64,000 nt of DNA from Bacteroidales bacterium (lineage in GTDB: Bacteria; Bacteroidota; Bacteroidia; Bacteroidales; JAADJA01): the NCBI GenBank assembly GCA_016783885.1, contig JADHVR010000004.1, positions 1-64,000 on the forward strand. Direction: 5' to 3'. How positions within the stretch are numbered: the first letter of the stretch is position 1; every line of letters begins with the position of its first letter. Both the position numbers and the translations under genes were made by a program. Shown here in pieces: positions 44,658-53,209 of this stretch. The notes under the pieces are model-generated. The model searched no databases and was not told the origin of the DNA. It was given only the letters and a program-made list of their open reading frames with translations.

Positions 44658-45554
44658 CTACTCCGGCACCTGGCTGCTGTATGAACCGTTTTCGGACCAG
44701 GTATCATTTTTATCCTGGTTGCTTACCTGCACATCCATATTGTTGTCGGTGGCTTTATAGCCTTTCGTTCCGGCATCGTTAGTCCACAGTATTTTATCGG
44801 CAGCGTTAATATCGCCGTCAGCATTTGAATCTCCTCCCACCATGCCATAAACACTTGTTGCAATCTCTTTATATCCGAGACCGCCATTGTAAACCTGAGT
44901 AATTGCCGTAGAAAAATTATAATCGTAAACTCCACCTGATTCGGTAATACCATTTGCCGATAAAATTCCCAAATGATTCCTGTGCCAAACAATAGCATAA
45001 AGGTTTTGTGAAAAAGAAGCTGCCGGGAATTGCAGAACCGATGAACCATTGAGCCCCACAACAGAACCGTTATCTAATATAAAAGCCGCTTGTGTTGCAA
45101 TTGTTGTGGATGGAATAGCAGCATCCGGACTTGCAGCATCGCGAAGTTCAATTAAAACCCAGTCAACTACATCTGAGTTTGGAATGGAGCCTACGTTTTC
45201 TGTTCCTGCGTAATTCCAGGGTGGTACGTTATAAGGTTGTGATAATGGAATCTGATTTCCGGAATTAAGGCCGGTTGTCATTTCAGAGCCAGAATAAGGG
45301 CCCTCGAGAAAAACGAGAAGGTCAATATCAATACCGTGAATTGTTACAGATACAGGTTGCTGAAAACCCTGTGTTAAGATATTAGATGCATTAGAATAAG
45401 TTTCTGTTGCAATTTCGCCGAGTGTCCAGCTAAGGCTTGCGTTTGCGTTTTCATAGTAATCGCCTGATGAAGCTATAACTTCCGGCGACAGGGATTGGGC
45501 TGCAACCGCGAATGATAACAGCCCCCCAATCATAATTATGCTAAATTTTTTCAT
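44658..45554 (-). CDS. Secreted protein with dockerin-like C-terminus
   Basis: 298 residues. Signal peptide (FSIIMIGGLLSFAVAAQ); a short beta domain (SGDYYENANASLSWTLGEIATETYS) typical of Bacteroidota surface proteins; then the same module as in the 23988 gene (FLEGPYSGSEMT ... QPYNVPPWNYAGTENV ... VDWVLIELRD ... WHRNHLGILSANG) and two acidic calcium-type loops (GDSNADGDINAADK, NNMDVQVSNQDKND) ending SSQVPE. Probably cell-surface; no enzyme domain. Differs from its relative by lacking the large N-terminal domain. Confidence 0.75.
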   Translation of the reverse strand: MKKFSIIMIGGLLSFAVAAQSLSPEVIASSGDYYENANASLSWTLGEIATETYSNASNILTQGFQQPVSVTIHGIDIDLLVFLEGPYSGSEMTTGLNSGNQIPLSQPYNVPPWNYAGTENVGSIPNSDVVDWVLIELRDAASPDAAIPSTTIATQAAFILDNGSVVGLNGSSVLQFPAASFSQNLYAIVWHRNHLGILSANGITESGGVYDYNFSTAITQVYNGGLGYKEIATSVYGMVGGDSNADGDINAADKILWTNDAGTKGYKATDNNMDVQVSNQDKNDTWSENGSYSSQVPE

Positions 45555-46002
45555 TTGTTTATAAAATAATTATTAATAATGATAATTGAGTGTTTGATTT
45601 ATACTGAAACGCATAAACTTTACAATTTTCTAATAATTTAACTGCGTGGTTTTAAATAAACTATAATTGAAGAAATTTGCATTCCCGTTTTAGTTCAGTT
45701 TAAAATTAGAGGTGCGCAATGTACACAAAATAATGGCTAATGTCAAATTTTTATTTAAGTTTTTTCATGAAGTAGTATTTTTTCTCCCCGCTACCCACTC
45801 CAAGAGGGGAAATTTCTCCCCCTTCGGGGAAGTGTCCGGAGGGCGAGAGGGGGGTTATTTACAATTTACAAAACCTTTATAATTTCTTTTCCATTGGAGT
45901 ATTCAAGTGCTTTGCTGAGAATGCCTGTATTTTCAGCAACAGTTAGCTATGGAGATTAGTTCGATATTTAACAAAAAGACTTCTTCGCTACACCTTCAGT
46001 GA
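45555..46002. other. 448-base spacer: repeat fragments and GC-rich hairpins
   Basis: Contains TTATACTGAAACGCAT at 45598-45613 (reverse complement of the element end at 32382), then AT-rich filler, a cluster of C/G-rich hairpins at about 45785-45860 (CCCCTTCGGGG among them), and GGGGTTATTTACAATTT, which recurs near 1122. On the minus strand, ENTGILSKALEYSNGK then EIIKVL and a stop at 45866 may be the end of a lost gene, but I cannot name it. Confidence 0.45.
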
Positions 46003-47064
46003 TTAGCCCAAAAACACTTTCGGGTTCTCAATAGCGATGGAATTGAAATAGTCTTCTCCTAAATAGGCGCGCAGGTCGAGGCCGAACCTTCTTTCGTTCG
46101 ACTCCACCTCTACCATGTAATAATCGGAACCGAACAGTATCTTTTTCCTCAGTTTCTGATCAGCAAGCAAAACCTTCAGCAAGGAGAAATATTTCATATC
46201 GGCCATCGTGAAGGAGATATCGGTATAAAAATTATCATATTTAATGCACATATCCCTGATAACCCTCATCCAGTTGTCTTTTTCCCCGGGATGATGAATA
46301 AATTTATCCCAGTAATATTGCGAACCAAAATGGCCAAAACAAATCCTGAGTTTGGGGAACTTTTTTACCACATGTTTGAAATTACCGGGATAGGTAAACC
46401 GGGAACATAACTCCTTCTTGCTTTTCTTTCTAGTATCAATGTGGTCTATTGATTTTTCCAGGAGCTTCTTCAGGTCTCTTTTCCTTCCTTTAAAATGGAC
46501 AGGGTTAAACGGGCTGCAGTGTGTCAGCAGAGGCAGGTTTTTCTCCTGGCAATACTCGTAAATCGGGTCCAGGTCAGGATCATACGGAAAGTAGCCCAAA
46601 GGCGGATAAAGTTTCACCCCTTTAAAATTCCAATCCTCAACGCATTCCTTTAACAGGTCAAGAATCCCTTCACGCCTGGGATCGACATGGACAAAAGGGA
46701 TAACTTGCGGATATGTTTGGGATACATTGTAAAGCTCTTCCAGTTGTTGTTTATAAGGCCTGGGAACTTTACCGGCGTGCATATAAGCCATGTCCATAGG
46801 CAGGACGATGAACTTCGTGTCGTCCGGGTAAAAATCTCTGCATTTTTCAAAGATCTTTTGCTGTGAACCAAGTTTACCGGTTGTAATAAACTTAACATAA
46901 CGGTCGAACATGTCTTTATCCGTAAACGGGATTATGTTCTTTAAAATTTTTGTAATGACACCATACCCAACTGTCGATCTGAGGATATTGACGAGTGCCA
47001 ATGGCAGGAACCGATTCGGTACATCCGTATCCTTAAAAATGTGAATGTGGCAATTGTAATACAT
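46003..47064 (-). CDS. Amidohydrolase-family (PF04909-like) protein
   Basis: 353 residues. N-terminal metal motif YNCHIHIF, GVKLYPPLGYFPYDPDLDPIYE, LTHCSPF, LRICFGHFGSQYYW and the C-terminal Asp in KILFGSDYYMVE fit the amidohydrolase_2 group of TIM-barrel metal hydrolases/decarboxylases. Substrate unknown. An AGGAGG ribosome-binding site stands 6-11 bases before the ATG (about 47069-47074), rare in this phylum. Flanked by secreted-protein genes with no metabolic link. Confidence 0.82.
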   Translation of the reverse strand: MYYNCHIHIFKDTDVPNRFLPLALVNILRSTVGYGVITKILKNIIPFTDKDMFDRYVKFITTGKLGSQQKIFEKCRDFYPDDTKFIVLPMDMAYMHAGKVPRPYKQQLEELYNVSQTYPQVIPFVHVDPRREGILDLLKECVEDWNFKGVKLYPPLGYFPYDPDLDPIYEYCQEKNLPLLTHCSPFNPVHFKGRKRDLKKLLEKSIDHIDTRKKSKKELCSRFTYPGNFKHVVKKFPKLRICFGHFGSQYYWDKFIHHPGEKDNWMRVIRDMCIKYDNFYTDISFTMADMKYFSLLKVLLADQKLRKKILFGSDYYMVEVESNERRFGLDLRAYLGEDYFNSIAIENPKVFLG

Positions 47065-47092
47065 GATAACCTCCTTTTTTATAAGCTGGATT

Positions 47093-49612
47093 TTATAAGG
47101 GAACCCATGATGTTCCGTTATAATAATACAGTTGTTTGGTTGAGTTATTATAATATATCATACCTTCCTCTTTAGGGCTTGGCGCTAACGACCTCGGAGC
47201 AAGTTTCAGCACATCATTAATGGTTACTTTCCCATTGTTAAACTCTCCATATATTAAAGGTGTGCTGGTATCGGAATTTGAGATGTATAGTCTGTTCGAT
47301 CCGGTTTCATTATAGCCAGCTTTGAAGCCAATAAATAAATTATTACTTCCTGTTTCATTCGAATAACCAGCTTCGTTGCCAATAAAGGTATTTTCCCCGC
47401 CTGTAGTATTGTTGTATCCTGCATTCCATCCGACAAAATGATTGTTAGAAACAATACTGTTCCATCCGGCTTTAAAACCGATAAATAAACTTTGGGATGC
47501 GTTTGTGTTGGAATATCCTGCTTCGTAACCAATGAAAGTATTCTGCCCGGATATTGTATTATTAAATCCTGCATGATAACCGACAAAATGATTATCCCAA
47601 CCGGTGCTGGTGTTCCATCCTGCCTGATGGCCGATAAAAATATTATTGTGCGCATCTGTGTTTGAATAACCGGCCTGGTGGCCAATAAAGACATTTTCTG
47701 TACCCGTAGAGTTTTGATATCCTGCATCATAACCGATAAAAGTATTTAATCCGGCGATATTGTTGAAACCAGATTCAAATCCTATAAAAGTATTGAATCC
47801 CTGATCCTGGTTGGAAAAGCCTGAATTATGGCCAATAAAAACATTTCCAGCACCAGAGGTATTTTGTGAGCCTGCGGTAGAACCAATAAAGGTATTGCTT
47901 CCTGCAATGTTATTGTATCCTGTTCCGAAACCAACAAATGTATTATTGGGCTGGTCTGAATTACTAAATCCGGCATCTTTTCCGATAAAAACATTTGCAC
48001 CACCAGAGGTATTTTGTGAACCTGCGGAAGAACCAATAAAGGTATTGCTTCCTGCAGTGTTATTGTACCCTGCCCCAAATCCCACAAATGTGTTAAAGGC
48101 CTGGTCCAGGTTGCTGTATCCGGCATCTTTGCCGATAAAAATATTCGCCTCTCCGGTTGTATTGGTCCTTCCGGCATTGTTTCCGATTATTGTATTATTT
48201 GCTGCTGTATTATTGTATCCCGCACTGGAACCGATAATTACGTTGTTGGATCCGGTTTGGTTATTTCGTCCAGCTTCGTTCCCAATAAAAGTATTTTCTA
48301 TACCTGAGATATTGTTAAATCCGGCCTGGTATCCTATAAATGCATTGTTTGAAGCGTTATTATACCGACCCGCAAAGTATCCGATAAATAAGTTGTGACT
48401 TCCTGCTTGATTTGCAAGTCCGGTCGAATGGCCTATAAATGTATTTTGTTCACCATTTGTATTGCTAAAACCGGCTTTATAACCTACAAAATGATTATCG
48501 GATATGATATTATTACGGCCCGATTGATAACCGATACAAATATTATTGTTTCCGATTTGATTTGCTTCTCCGGCCAGATGGCCTATAAATGTATTTCTTG
48601 ATGCAGTCTGGTTTGCTCCTCCTGCTCTATAACCATAATAAGTATTGTGTTCTCCGGTAGTATTTGTATAGCCAGTCATGAATCCCGTAAAAGTATTTTG
48701 TTTTCCTTCGGTATTTGAGTGTCCGGCTCTGTCGCCAATAAATGTATTTAATTCACCGGTAGTGTTGTGATTCCCTGCCTTATACCCAACGAAAGTATTG
48801 AAATTAGCTTCTTCATTGTTATACCCGGCTTGATATCCGATAAATGTATTATTCTCCCCTGTTGTATTATCAAAACCGGTCATATAACCTATAAATGTAT
48901 TCCATTTGCCGGTGGAGTTTGTATAACCTGACTTATAGCCAAGAAAAGAATTGTGTTCACCCTCTGTTGTGAATAAACCGGCCTGATGACCAATAATTGT
49001 ATTTCGTACACCTACTCCGGCGGTTAAAAGGCCACCCGTTCCCTGCCCTACAAGTACATTAAAGTCAGGATCAAATGTCTGAATATTTTTTCCATTGAAT
49101 CTATAGGTTGGCGTACCCCCATTATAAAACCGAATGATGTCATCATCGGGTGTTGCTTCCACTTCAATGTAAGTATCTCCATCAGTATCCTTTACAACAG
49201 AGGAGCTATGTGCTTTTTCCGAATACAAAGCATACGGAACCGAAAGCAACTGAGATGTTCCCATAACCACATAAGATGATCCGCCTGCCGGATCGAGTTC
49301 AACTTCCATAAATATATCCGAATCAGCCCAGTTAATGTCTTCGAAAACACCCGATACTATAACGCCTTCTCCGATGTTCAAATTTGCAACGCCAAAGTCA
49401 TTGGTCGTAGTTGAATGTGTTTCCTGGTAAACTACCGGCCCGCCTGCTGTTCCTTCGTGAATGGAAATTTGAAATGAAACAGATTGATTAGCTAAAATTT
49501 CACCTGTGTTGTCTCTTACCACAGACTGGTACTTGAATGCCTGCGGAGGTTGTGCTAAGGCTGTAACAAGTCCTGTAAGACTTGCCAGCATGATAAGTAA
49601 AACTTTTTTCAT
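47093..49612 (-). CDS. Repeat-rich surface stalk protein (34 NTFIGYxAG repeats)
   Basis: 839 residues. Signal peptide (VLLIMLASLTGLVTALAQ), an N-terminal beta domain common in Bacteroidota (FKYQSVVRDNTGEILANQSVSFQIS ... LLSVPYALYSEKA), then about 34 copies of a 16-18-residue unit NTFIGYQAGYNNTTG, and a short C-terminal cap (KQLYYYNGTSWVPL). The repeats resemble the beta-roll of YadA-type trimeric adhesin heads and of tail-fibre-like proteins. Probably a fibrous surface protein. At DNA level the repeats make a long tandem array that could change copy number by recombination. Confidence 0.8.
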   Translation of the reverse strand: MKKVLLIMLASLTGLVTALAQPPQAFKYQSVVRDNTGEILANQSVSFQISIHEGTAGGPVVYQETHSTTTNDFGVANLNIGEGVIVSGVFEDINWADSDIFMEVELDPAGGSSYVVMGTSQLLSVPYALYSEKAHSSSVVKDTDGDTYIEVEATPDDDIIRFYNGGTPTYRFNGKNIQTFDPDFNVLVGQGTGGLLTAGVGVRNTIIGHQAGLFTTEGEHNSFLGYKSGYTNSTGKWNTFIGYMTGFDNTTGENNTFIGYQAGYNNEEANFNTFVGYKAGNHNTTGELNTFIGDRAGHSNTEGKQNTFTGFMTGYTNTTGEHNTYYGYRAGGANQTASRNTFIGHLAGEANQIGNNNICIGYQSGRNNIISDNHFVGYKAGFSNTNGEQNTFIGHSTGLANQAGSHNLFIGYFAGRYNNASNNAFIGYQAGFNNISGIENTFIGNEAGRNNQTGSNNVIIGSSAGYNNTAANNTIIGNNAGRTNTTGEANIFIGKDAGYSNLDQAFNTFVGFGAGYNNTAGSNTFIGSSAGSQNTSGGANVFIGKDAGFSNSDQPNNTFVGFGTGYNNIAGSNTFIGSTAGSQNTSGAGNVFIGHNSGFSNQDQGFNTFIGFESGFNNIAGLNTFIGYDAGYQNSTGTENVFIGHQAGYSNTDAHNNIFIGHQAGWNTSTGWDNHFVGYHAGFNNTISGQNTFIGYEAGYSNTNASQSLFIGFKAGWNSIVSNNHFVGWNAGYNNTTGGENTFIGNEAGYSNETGSNNLFIGFKAGYNETGSNRLYISNSDTSTPLIYGEFNNGKVTINDVLKLAPRSLAPSPKEEGMIYYNNSTKQLYYYNGTSWVPL

Positions 49613-50002
49613 AGTGGTTAATTTTAATTATTAAAAAATATGTTTTAAGAATCGTTTATTTTTCCTGTAATTGTTATTAGTATGAATGGTTTTTCTCTTA
49701 AGTATTAGAATCCTACAAATATACAAATTTTGTAACTAATCAGTGTCAAATATAAGATAAAATTTCCAATCGTTTTTTTTTGAAAAACAAAGGCAATCAG
49801 GATGAGTGTGTTTATTGTTTTAATAATACTGTTTTGTGTTTATCTAAAATCTAAAATCCTATTCCCCTTGGTATTCGTCAGACCACTTCGCACGGGCATA
49901 CGCTCCGGCAGTGGTCAGACGAATAATCCCATTAACCGGAGTTTATTACCTTCGTGTCAGAATTAGCGATTTAAATGTGGTTAAGAAAATAATGGTATTG
50001 TA
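49613..50002. other. Divergent 390-base spacer with a 52-bp palindrome copy
   Basis: AT-rich leader of the repeat protein, two ATCTAAA heptamers at about 49843, then palindrome copy 2. No gene seen. Confidence 0.5.
49873..49924. repeat. 52-bp palindromic element, copy 2
   Basis: Arms ATTCGTCAGACCACT and AGTGGTCAGACGAAT, loop TCGCACGGGCATACGCTCCGGC. The 5' flank AATCCTATTCCCCTTGGT is shared with copy 3. Lies between divergent genes, so it is not a terminator there. Confidence 0.9.
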
Positions 50003-51451
50003 ATGATAGAAAAAATAAAATTGTTAGAACACAAATCAAGAGAGCTTGAACCGGCATCGCATGAAAGAGATGAATATCTTGATAAAGTAATAAGCTATAG
50101 CAGGAGTTTTTTAGAAAATATTACCAGCTTAAAAGCATATCAAACAACAGAGGATAACGGAAAAGGAATTTACGATTCACCGATATCAGATATCCCGGTA
50201 AGTATTGATAAAATATTAGATATTATTAAAAAGCATGTTGATACTTCCGGAATAAATCCTGCATCAGGAGGGCATTTGGGGTATGTGCCCGGCGGAGGGA
50301 TTTTCCCTTCGGCGTTAGGAGATTATCTTGCAGATATTACCAATAAATATGCAGGTATGTTTTATGCCTCGCCCGGAGCTGTAAGGATGGAAAATATGCT
50401 GATAAGGTGGATGTGCGTAATGATAGGTTTTCCTGCCGAAACATCAGCAGGAAATCTAACTTCAGGCGGGTCGATTGCCAACCTTGTGGGAATAGTTACT
50501 GCAAGAGATACTGCAAATCTTAAATCAAGAGACTTTGAAAAAGTCGTGTTTTATTTTACGGAACAAGCACATCATTCTGCTTTTAAGGCGTTAAAAATTG
50601 CAGGTTTGGATGAGGCAGTAATCAGAAAAATACCGGTGGATTTGAATTTCAAAATGAAAGCTGAGGCTCTTGACAAGCAGATACAATCAGATAAAAAAAA
50701 CGGATTGCTGCCATTTTTTATTTATGCTACTGCCGGTACTACTGATGTTGGAGCTGTTGACCCTTTGGAAGAAATCGGAGATATAGCAAAAAAGCATAAT
50801 GTCTGGTTTCATATTGATGCAGCTTACGGAGGTTTTTTCCTTTTGGTTGACGAAGGTAAAAAAGTTATCAAAGGAACTGAAAAAGCAGATTCACTTATTA
50901 TGGACCCACATAAAGGTTTGTTCCTGCCTTACGGTTCGGGAGCAATTCTGGTAAAAGACGGGAAAAAGTTATTTAATTCACAGCATTACAATGCAAGCTA
51001 TTTGCAGGATGCAGATAAGTTTATTGAAGAATATTCACCGGCGGACCTGTCACTTGAATTGAGCAAACATTTCAGGGGGTTACGGATGTGGCTGCCATTG
51101 AAGCTTTTTGGACTTGTACCTTTTAAAGCATCACTCAGTGAAAAAATTTTACTGACAAGATATTTTTATGAACAAATACAAAAAATAAAAGGCATTGAAG
51201 TTGGCCCATATCCCGATTTGTCAATAATGATTTTCAGGTATATCCCTAAAAATGCAGACCCTGATAAGTTCAATGAAAAATTAGTGCAGGAAATCCAAAA
51301 AGACGGCAGGATATTTTTAACATCAACCCGGATAAATAATACTTTTTTCATTCGTCTTGCCGTATTGAATTTCAGGGTTCATTTAAATACAATTGAGTTA
51401 GCTCTGGAAATTATTAAAAATAAAATCAAATTGTTGTCTTTGAACTTATGA
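50003..51451 (+). CDS. PLP-dependent group II decarboxylase (aromatic/DDC-like)
   Basis: 482 residues. PLP lysine about K304 in LIMDPHKGLFLPYG; HVWFHIDAAYGGFFLLVDEG holds the PLP Asp; SGINPASGGHLGYVPGGGI and ETSAGNLTSGGSIANL are usual for the aromatic-L-amino-acid decarboxylase/tyrosine decarboxylase family. Substrate (Tyr, Trp, Phe, DOPA or other) cannot be told. Stands alone, flanked by two copies of the 52-bp palindrome. A second decarboxylase of a different family (gadB) is 45 kb away. Confidence 0.88.
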   Translation: MIEKIKLLEHKSRELEPASHERDEYLDKVISYSRSFLENITSLKAYQTTEDNGKGIYDSPISDIPVSIDKILDIIKKHVDTSGINPASGGHLGYVPGGGIFPSALGDYLADITNKYAGMFYASPGAVRMENMLIRWMCVMIGFPAETSAGNLTSGGSIANLVGIVTARDTANLKSRDFEKVVFYFTEQAHHSAFKALKIAGLDEAVIRKIPVDLNFKMKAEALDKQIQSDKKNGLLPFFIYATAGTTDVGAVDPLEEIGDIAKKHNVWFHIDAAYGGFFLLVDEGKKVIKGTEKADSLIMDPHKGLFLPYGSGAILVKDGKKLFNSQHYNASYLQDADKFIEEYSPADLSLELSKHFRGLRMWLPLKLFGLVPFKASLSEKILLTRYFYEQIQKIKGIEVGPYPDLSIMIFRYIPKNADPDKFNEKLVQEIQKDGRIFLTSTRINNTFFIRLAVLNFRVHLNTIELALEIIKNKIKLLSLNL

Positions 51452-51514
51452 GTTTCAAGATGAGGAACAAACGGATTCTCAACCAACCAAATCTAAAATC
51501 CTATTCCCCTTGGT

Positions 51515-51566
51515 ATTCGTCTGACCACTTCGCACGGGCATACGCTCCGGCAGTGGTCAGACGAAT
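51515..51566. repeat. 52-bp palindromic element, copy 3
   Basis: Perfect 15-bp arms ATTCGTCTGACCACT / AGTGGTCAGACGAAT around the same 22-base loop as copy 2. Between convergent genes; ends 4 bases before the stop of the C10 peptidase gene. Confidence 0.92.
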
Positions 51567-51570
51567 AATC

Positions 51571-53196
51571 CTACTCTTTTTTAATGATTACATCTCTCCC
51601 TTTTAGTGTAACAGGAAAATCTAATATAATTGACTCGGCGCTAAAAGTATTCTCAGAGCCGGTCTTAAATATCAATGTAGCAGCATCAGGAATATTTGCC
51701 GTATCAGCAATAGCTGCTTCAATATCGTTGTATGGATTATCAGGTGAACCGTCGCCCGAAGAAGTATTTCCTATAAACTTAACGATATCTTTTGGAGCGA
51801 CATAAGTTACATGCTTTTGATGATATTTGAAATTCCCGGAAGTATATGTAATATTATCAATTGTATGCCATACGTGCGATTGACCAGGTCCCCAGCCCAT
51901 ATTCATCAAATACTGCCTGTCGGGATCTGTACCTGTATTATAGCCATAAACATTCCAGAAATGCCCGGAACCTTTGGAGGCATCACTGTCAGTTCTTCCC
52001 CGGAAGAAAACCGGCCTCAACCATCGTAATTCCTCTGTCATAATACTTGTATCCCTGTCATTCAGAACTGCATCTGTATCGTACTGCCAATGATCTTCAA
52101 AGGCAGGAGCAATATTATTATAACTTGAACCCGAACCTTTTATCCCGTAATCCATTCCAACTGAAACCCCCGCATGAAAACAAATTTTAGCAACTTCATC
52201 ATTACCTTGTGTAGGAGTTGAACCTGTATGTTCATCTAATATTTCACTCCAGTCATAATTAGTGTTGCCAAAATTAACTGAGCAAGTCGTTGTAGCGCTG
52301 GTAAGTCTGTTATACAGAGCTGTTAGAGCTGCTTTATATAAGCTACTTGTATCAATTTCTTGTGCTTCCTCATATAGGGTCTCATCCCAATAACCATTCA
52401 TCCTCAATGAATCATCTTCGTACTTCAAACGGTCATCCCAGTCATCGTCGGGAATACCCGGATCATCATCTAAATATTCTTTGTCCCAATTAGTTCTGTT
52501 ACGATAATAATAAACAGTACTACCTGTTCCCTCACCTGTGCTGGGCCATTGCCAATGATACAGGATCTGCGACAAAGCAATAGCACCACAACCAACTAAA
52601 ACACGTTCATTTGGTGGGGTCAAAACCGGACAATTTGCATTATACGGAGCGCTCTGACGCCATTTGGCAGAAAAGTTCAGAGAATCCAATGCCGGCTGAT
52701 ATTTTAAGTTTTTTATTCTTAGTGGGACATTCCCATTAATAAGGTCTTTCCAGAATAAAAATCTTTCAGACAAAATTTCCCGGATATCTCTTAATTTGGG
52801 ATCATTTTCTCTTATTCCTGTTCTCAGACTCATTGTTCTGGCATAAATTTCCGAGAAAAAATATTCATAAACTGACCACGAATTGTTAAAATCAGCTTTT
52901 GGATTATAGATATAAACAGGCAGAACCAGGTCATCAGCACCGCAAATACAAAAGCCGTCATTCCTTAGATGAGCAACGTAGGCGAACACTTCACCATTCA
53001 CTGTATAAGGTTCCATGCTTTCAACAATAGCATTTGGTTTGGCATCGGCAGTAACTAACCTTACCCAGGTCTGCACAGCATTGCGAACTTGTGCCTCAGT
53101 CAATTTTTCAGCATTGACATTATTTGATAAAGTCAATATACTCAAAATCAAACAGACCTCAAAAACCCTCTTGATATATTTAAGTTTCCTTTTCAT
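51571..53196 (-). CDS. Secreted C10-family (streptopain-like) cysteine peptidase
   Basis: 541 residues. Signal peptide (ILSILTLSNNVNA), a pro-domain (EAQVRNAVQTWVRLVTADA, a Spi-like inhibitor pattern), then the C10 peptidase domain with candidate Cys in RVLVGCGAIALSQILYHW and His in GSGHFWNVYGYN. The C-terminus starts a beta-helix type segment (FIGNTSSGDGSPDNPYNDIE) but stops soon after, with no T9SS domain, 4 bases from palindrome copy 3; it may be truncated. A clear AGGAGG precedes the ATG (53202-53207). Extracellular protein degradation is the likely role. Confidence 0.82.
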   Translation of the reverse strand: MKRKLKYIKRVFEVCLILSILTLSNNVNAEKLTEAQVRNAVQTWVRLVTADAKPNAIVESMEPYTVNGEVFAYVAHLRNDGFCICGADDLVLPVYIYNPKADFNNSWSVYEYFFSEIYARTMSLRTGIRENDPKLRDIREILSERFLFWKDLINGNVPLRIKNLKYQPALDSLNFSAKWRQSAPYNANCPVLTPPNERVLVGCGAIALSQILYHWQWPSTGEGTGSTVYYYRNRTNWDKEYLDDDPGIPDDDWDDRLKYEDDSLRMNGYWDETLYEEAQEIDTSSLYKAALTALYNRLTSATTTCSVNFGNTNYDWSEILDEHTGSTPTQGNDEVAKICFHAGVSVGMDYGIKGSGSSYNNIAPAFEDHWQYDTDAVLNDRDTSIMTEELRWLRPVFFRGRTDSDASKGSGHFWNVYGYNTGTDPDRQYLMNMGWGPGQSHVWHTIDNITYTSGNFKYHQKHVTYVAPKDIVKFIGNTSSGDGSPDNPYNDIEAAIADTANIPDAATLIFKTGSENTFSAESIILDFPVTLKGRDVIIKKE

Positions 53197-53209
53197 AGCG
53201 ACCTCCTTG

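Noticed and set aside
45866-45950. Possible C-terminal gene remnant ENTGILSKALEYSNGK on the minus strand
   Set aside because: Plausible as protein but too short to name; kept only as a note in the spacer entry.
47093-49612. Regularly spaced repeats that could suggest a CRISPR array
   Set aside because: The repeats lie in one open frame of 839 codons, have a protein-level period and no unique spacers.
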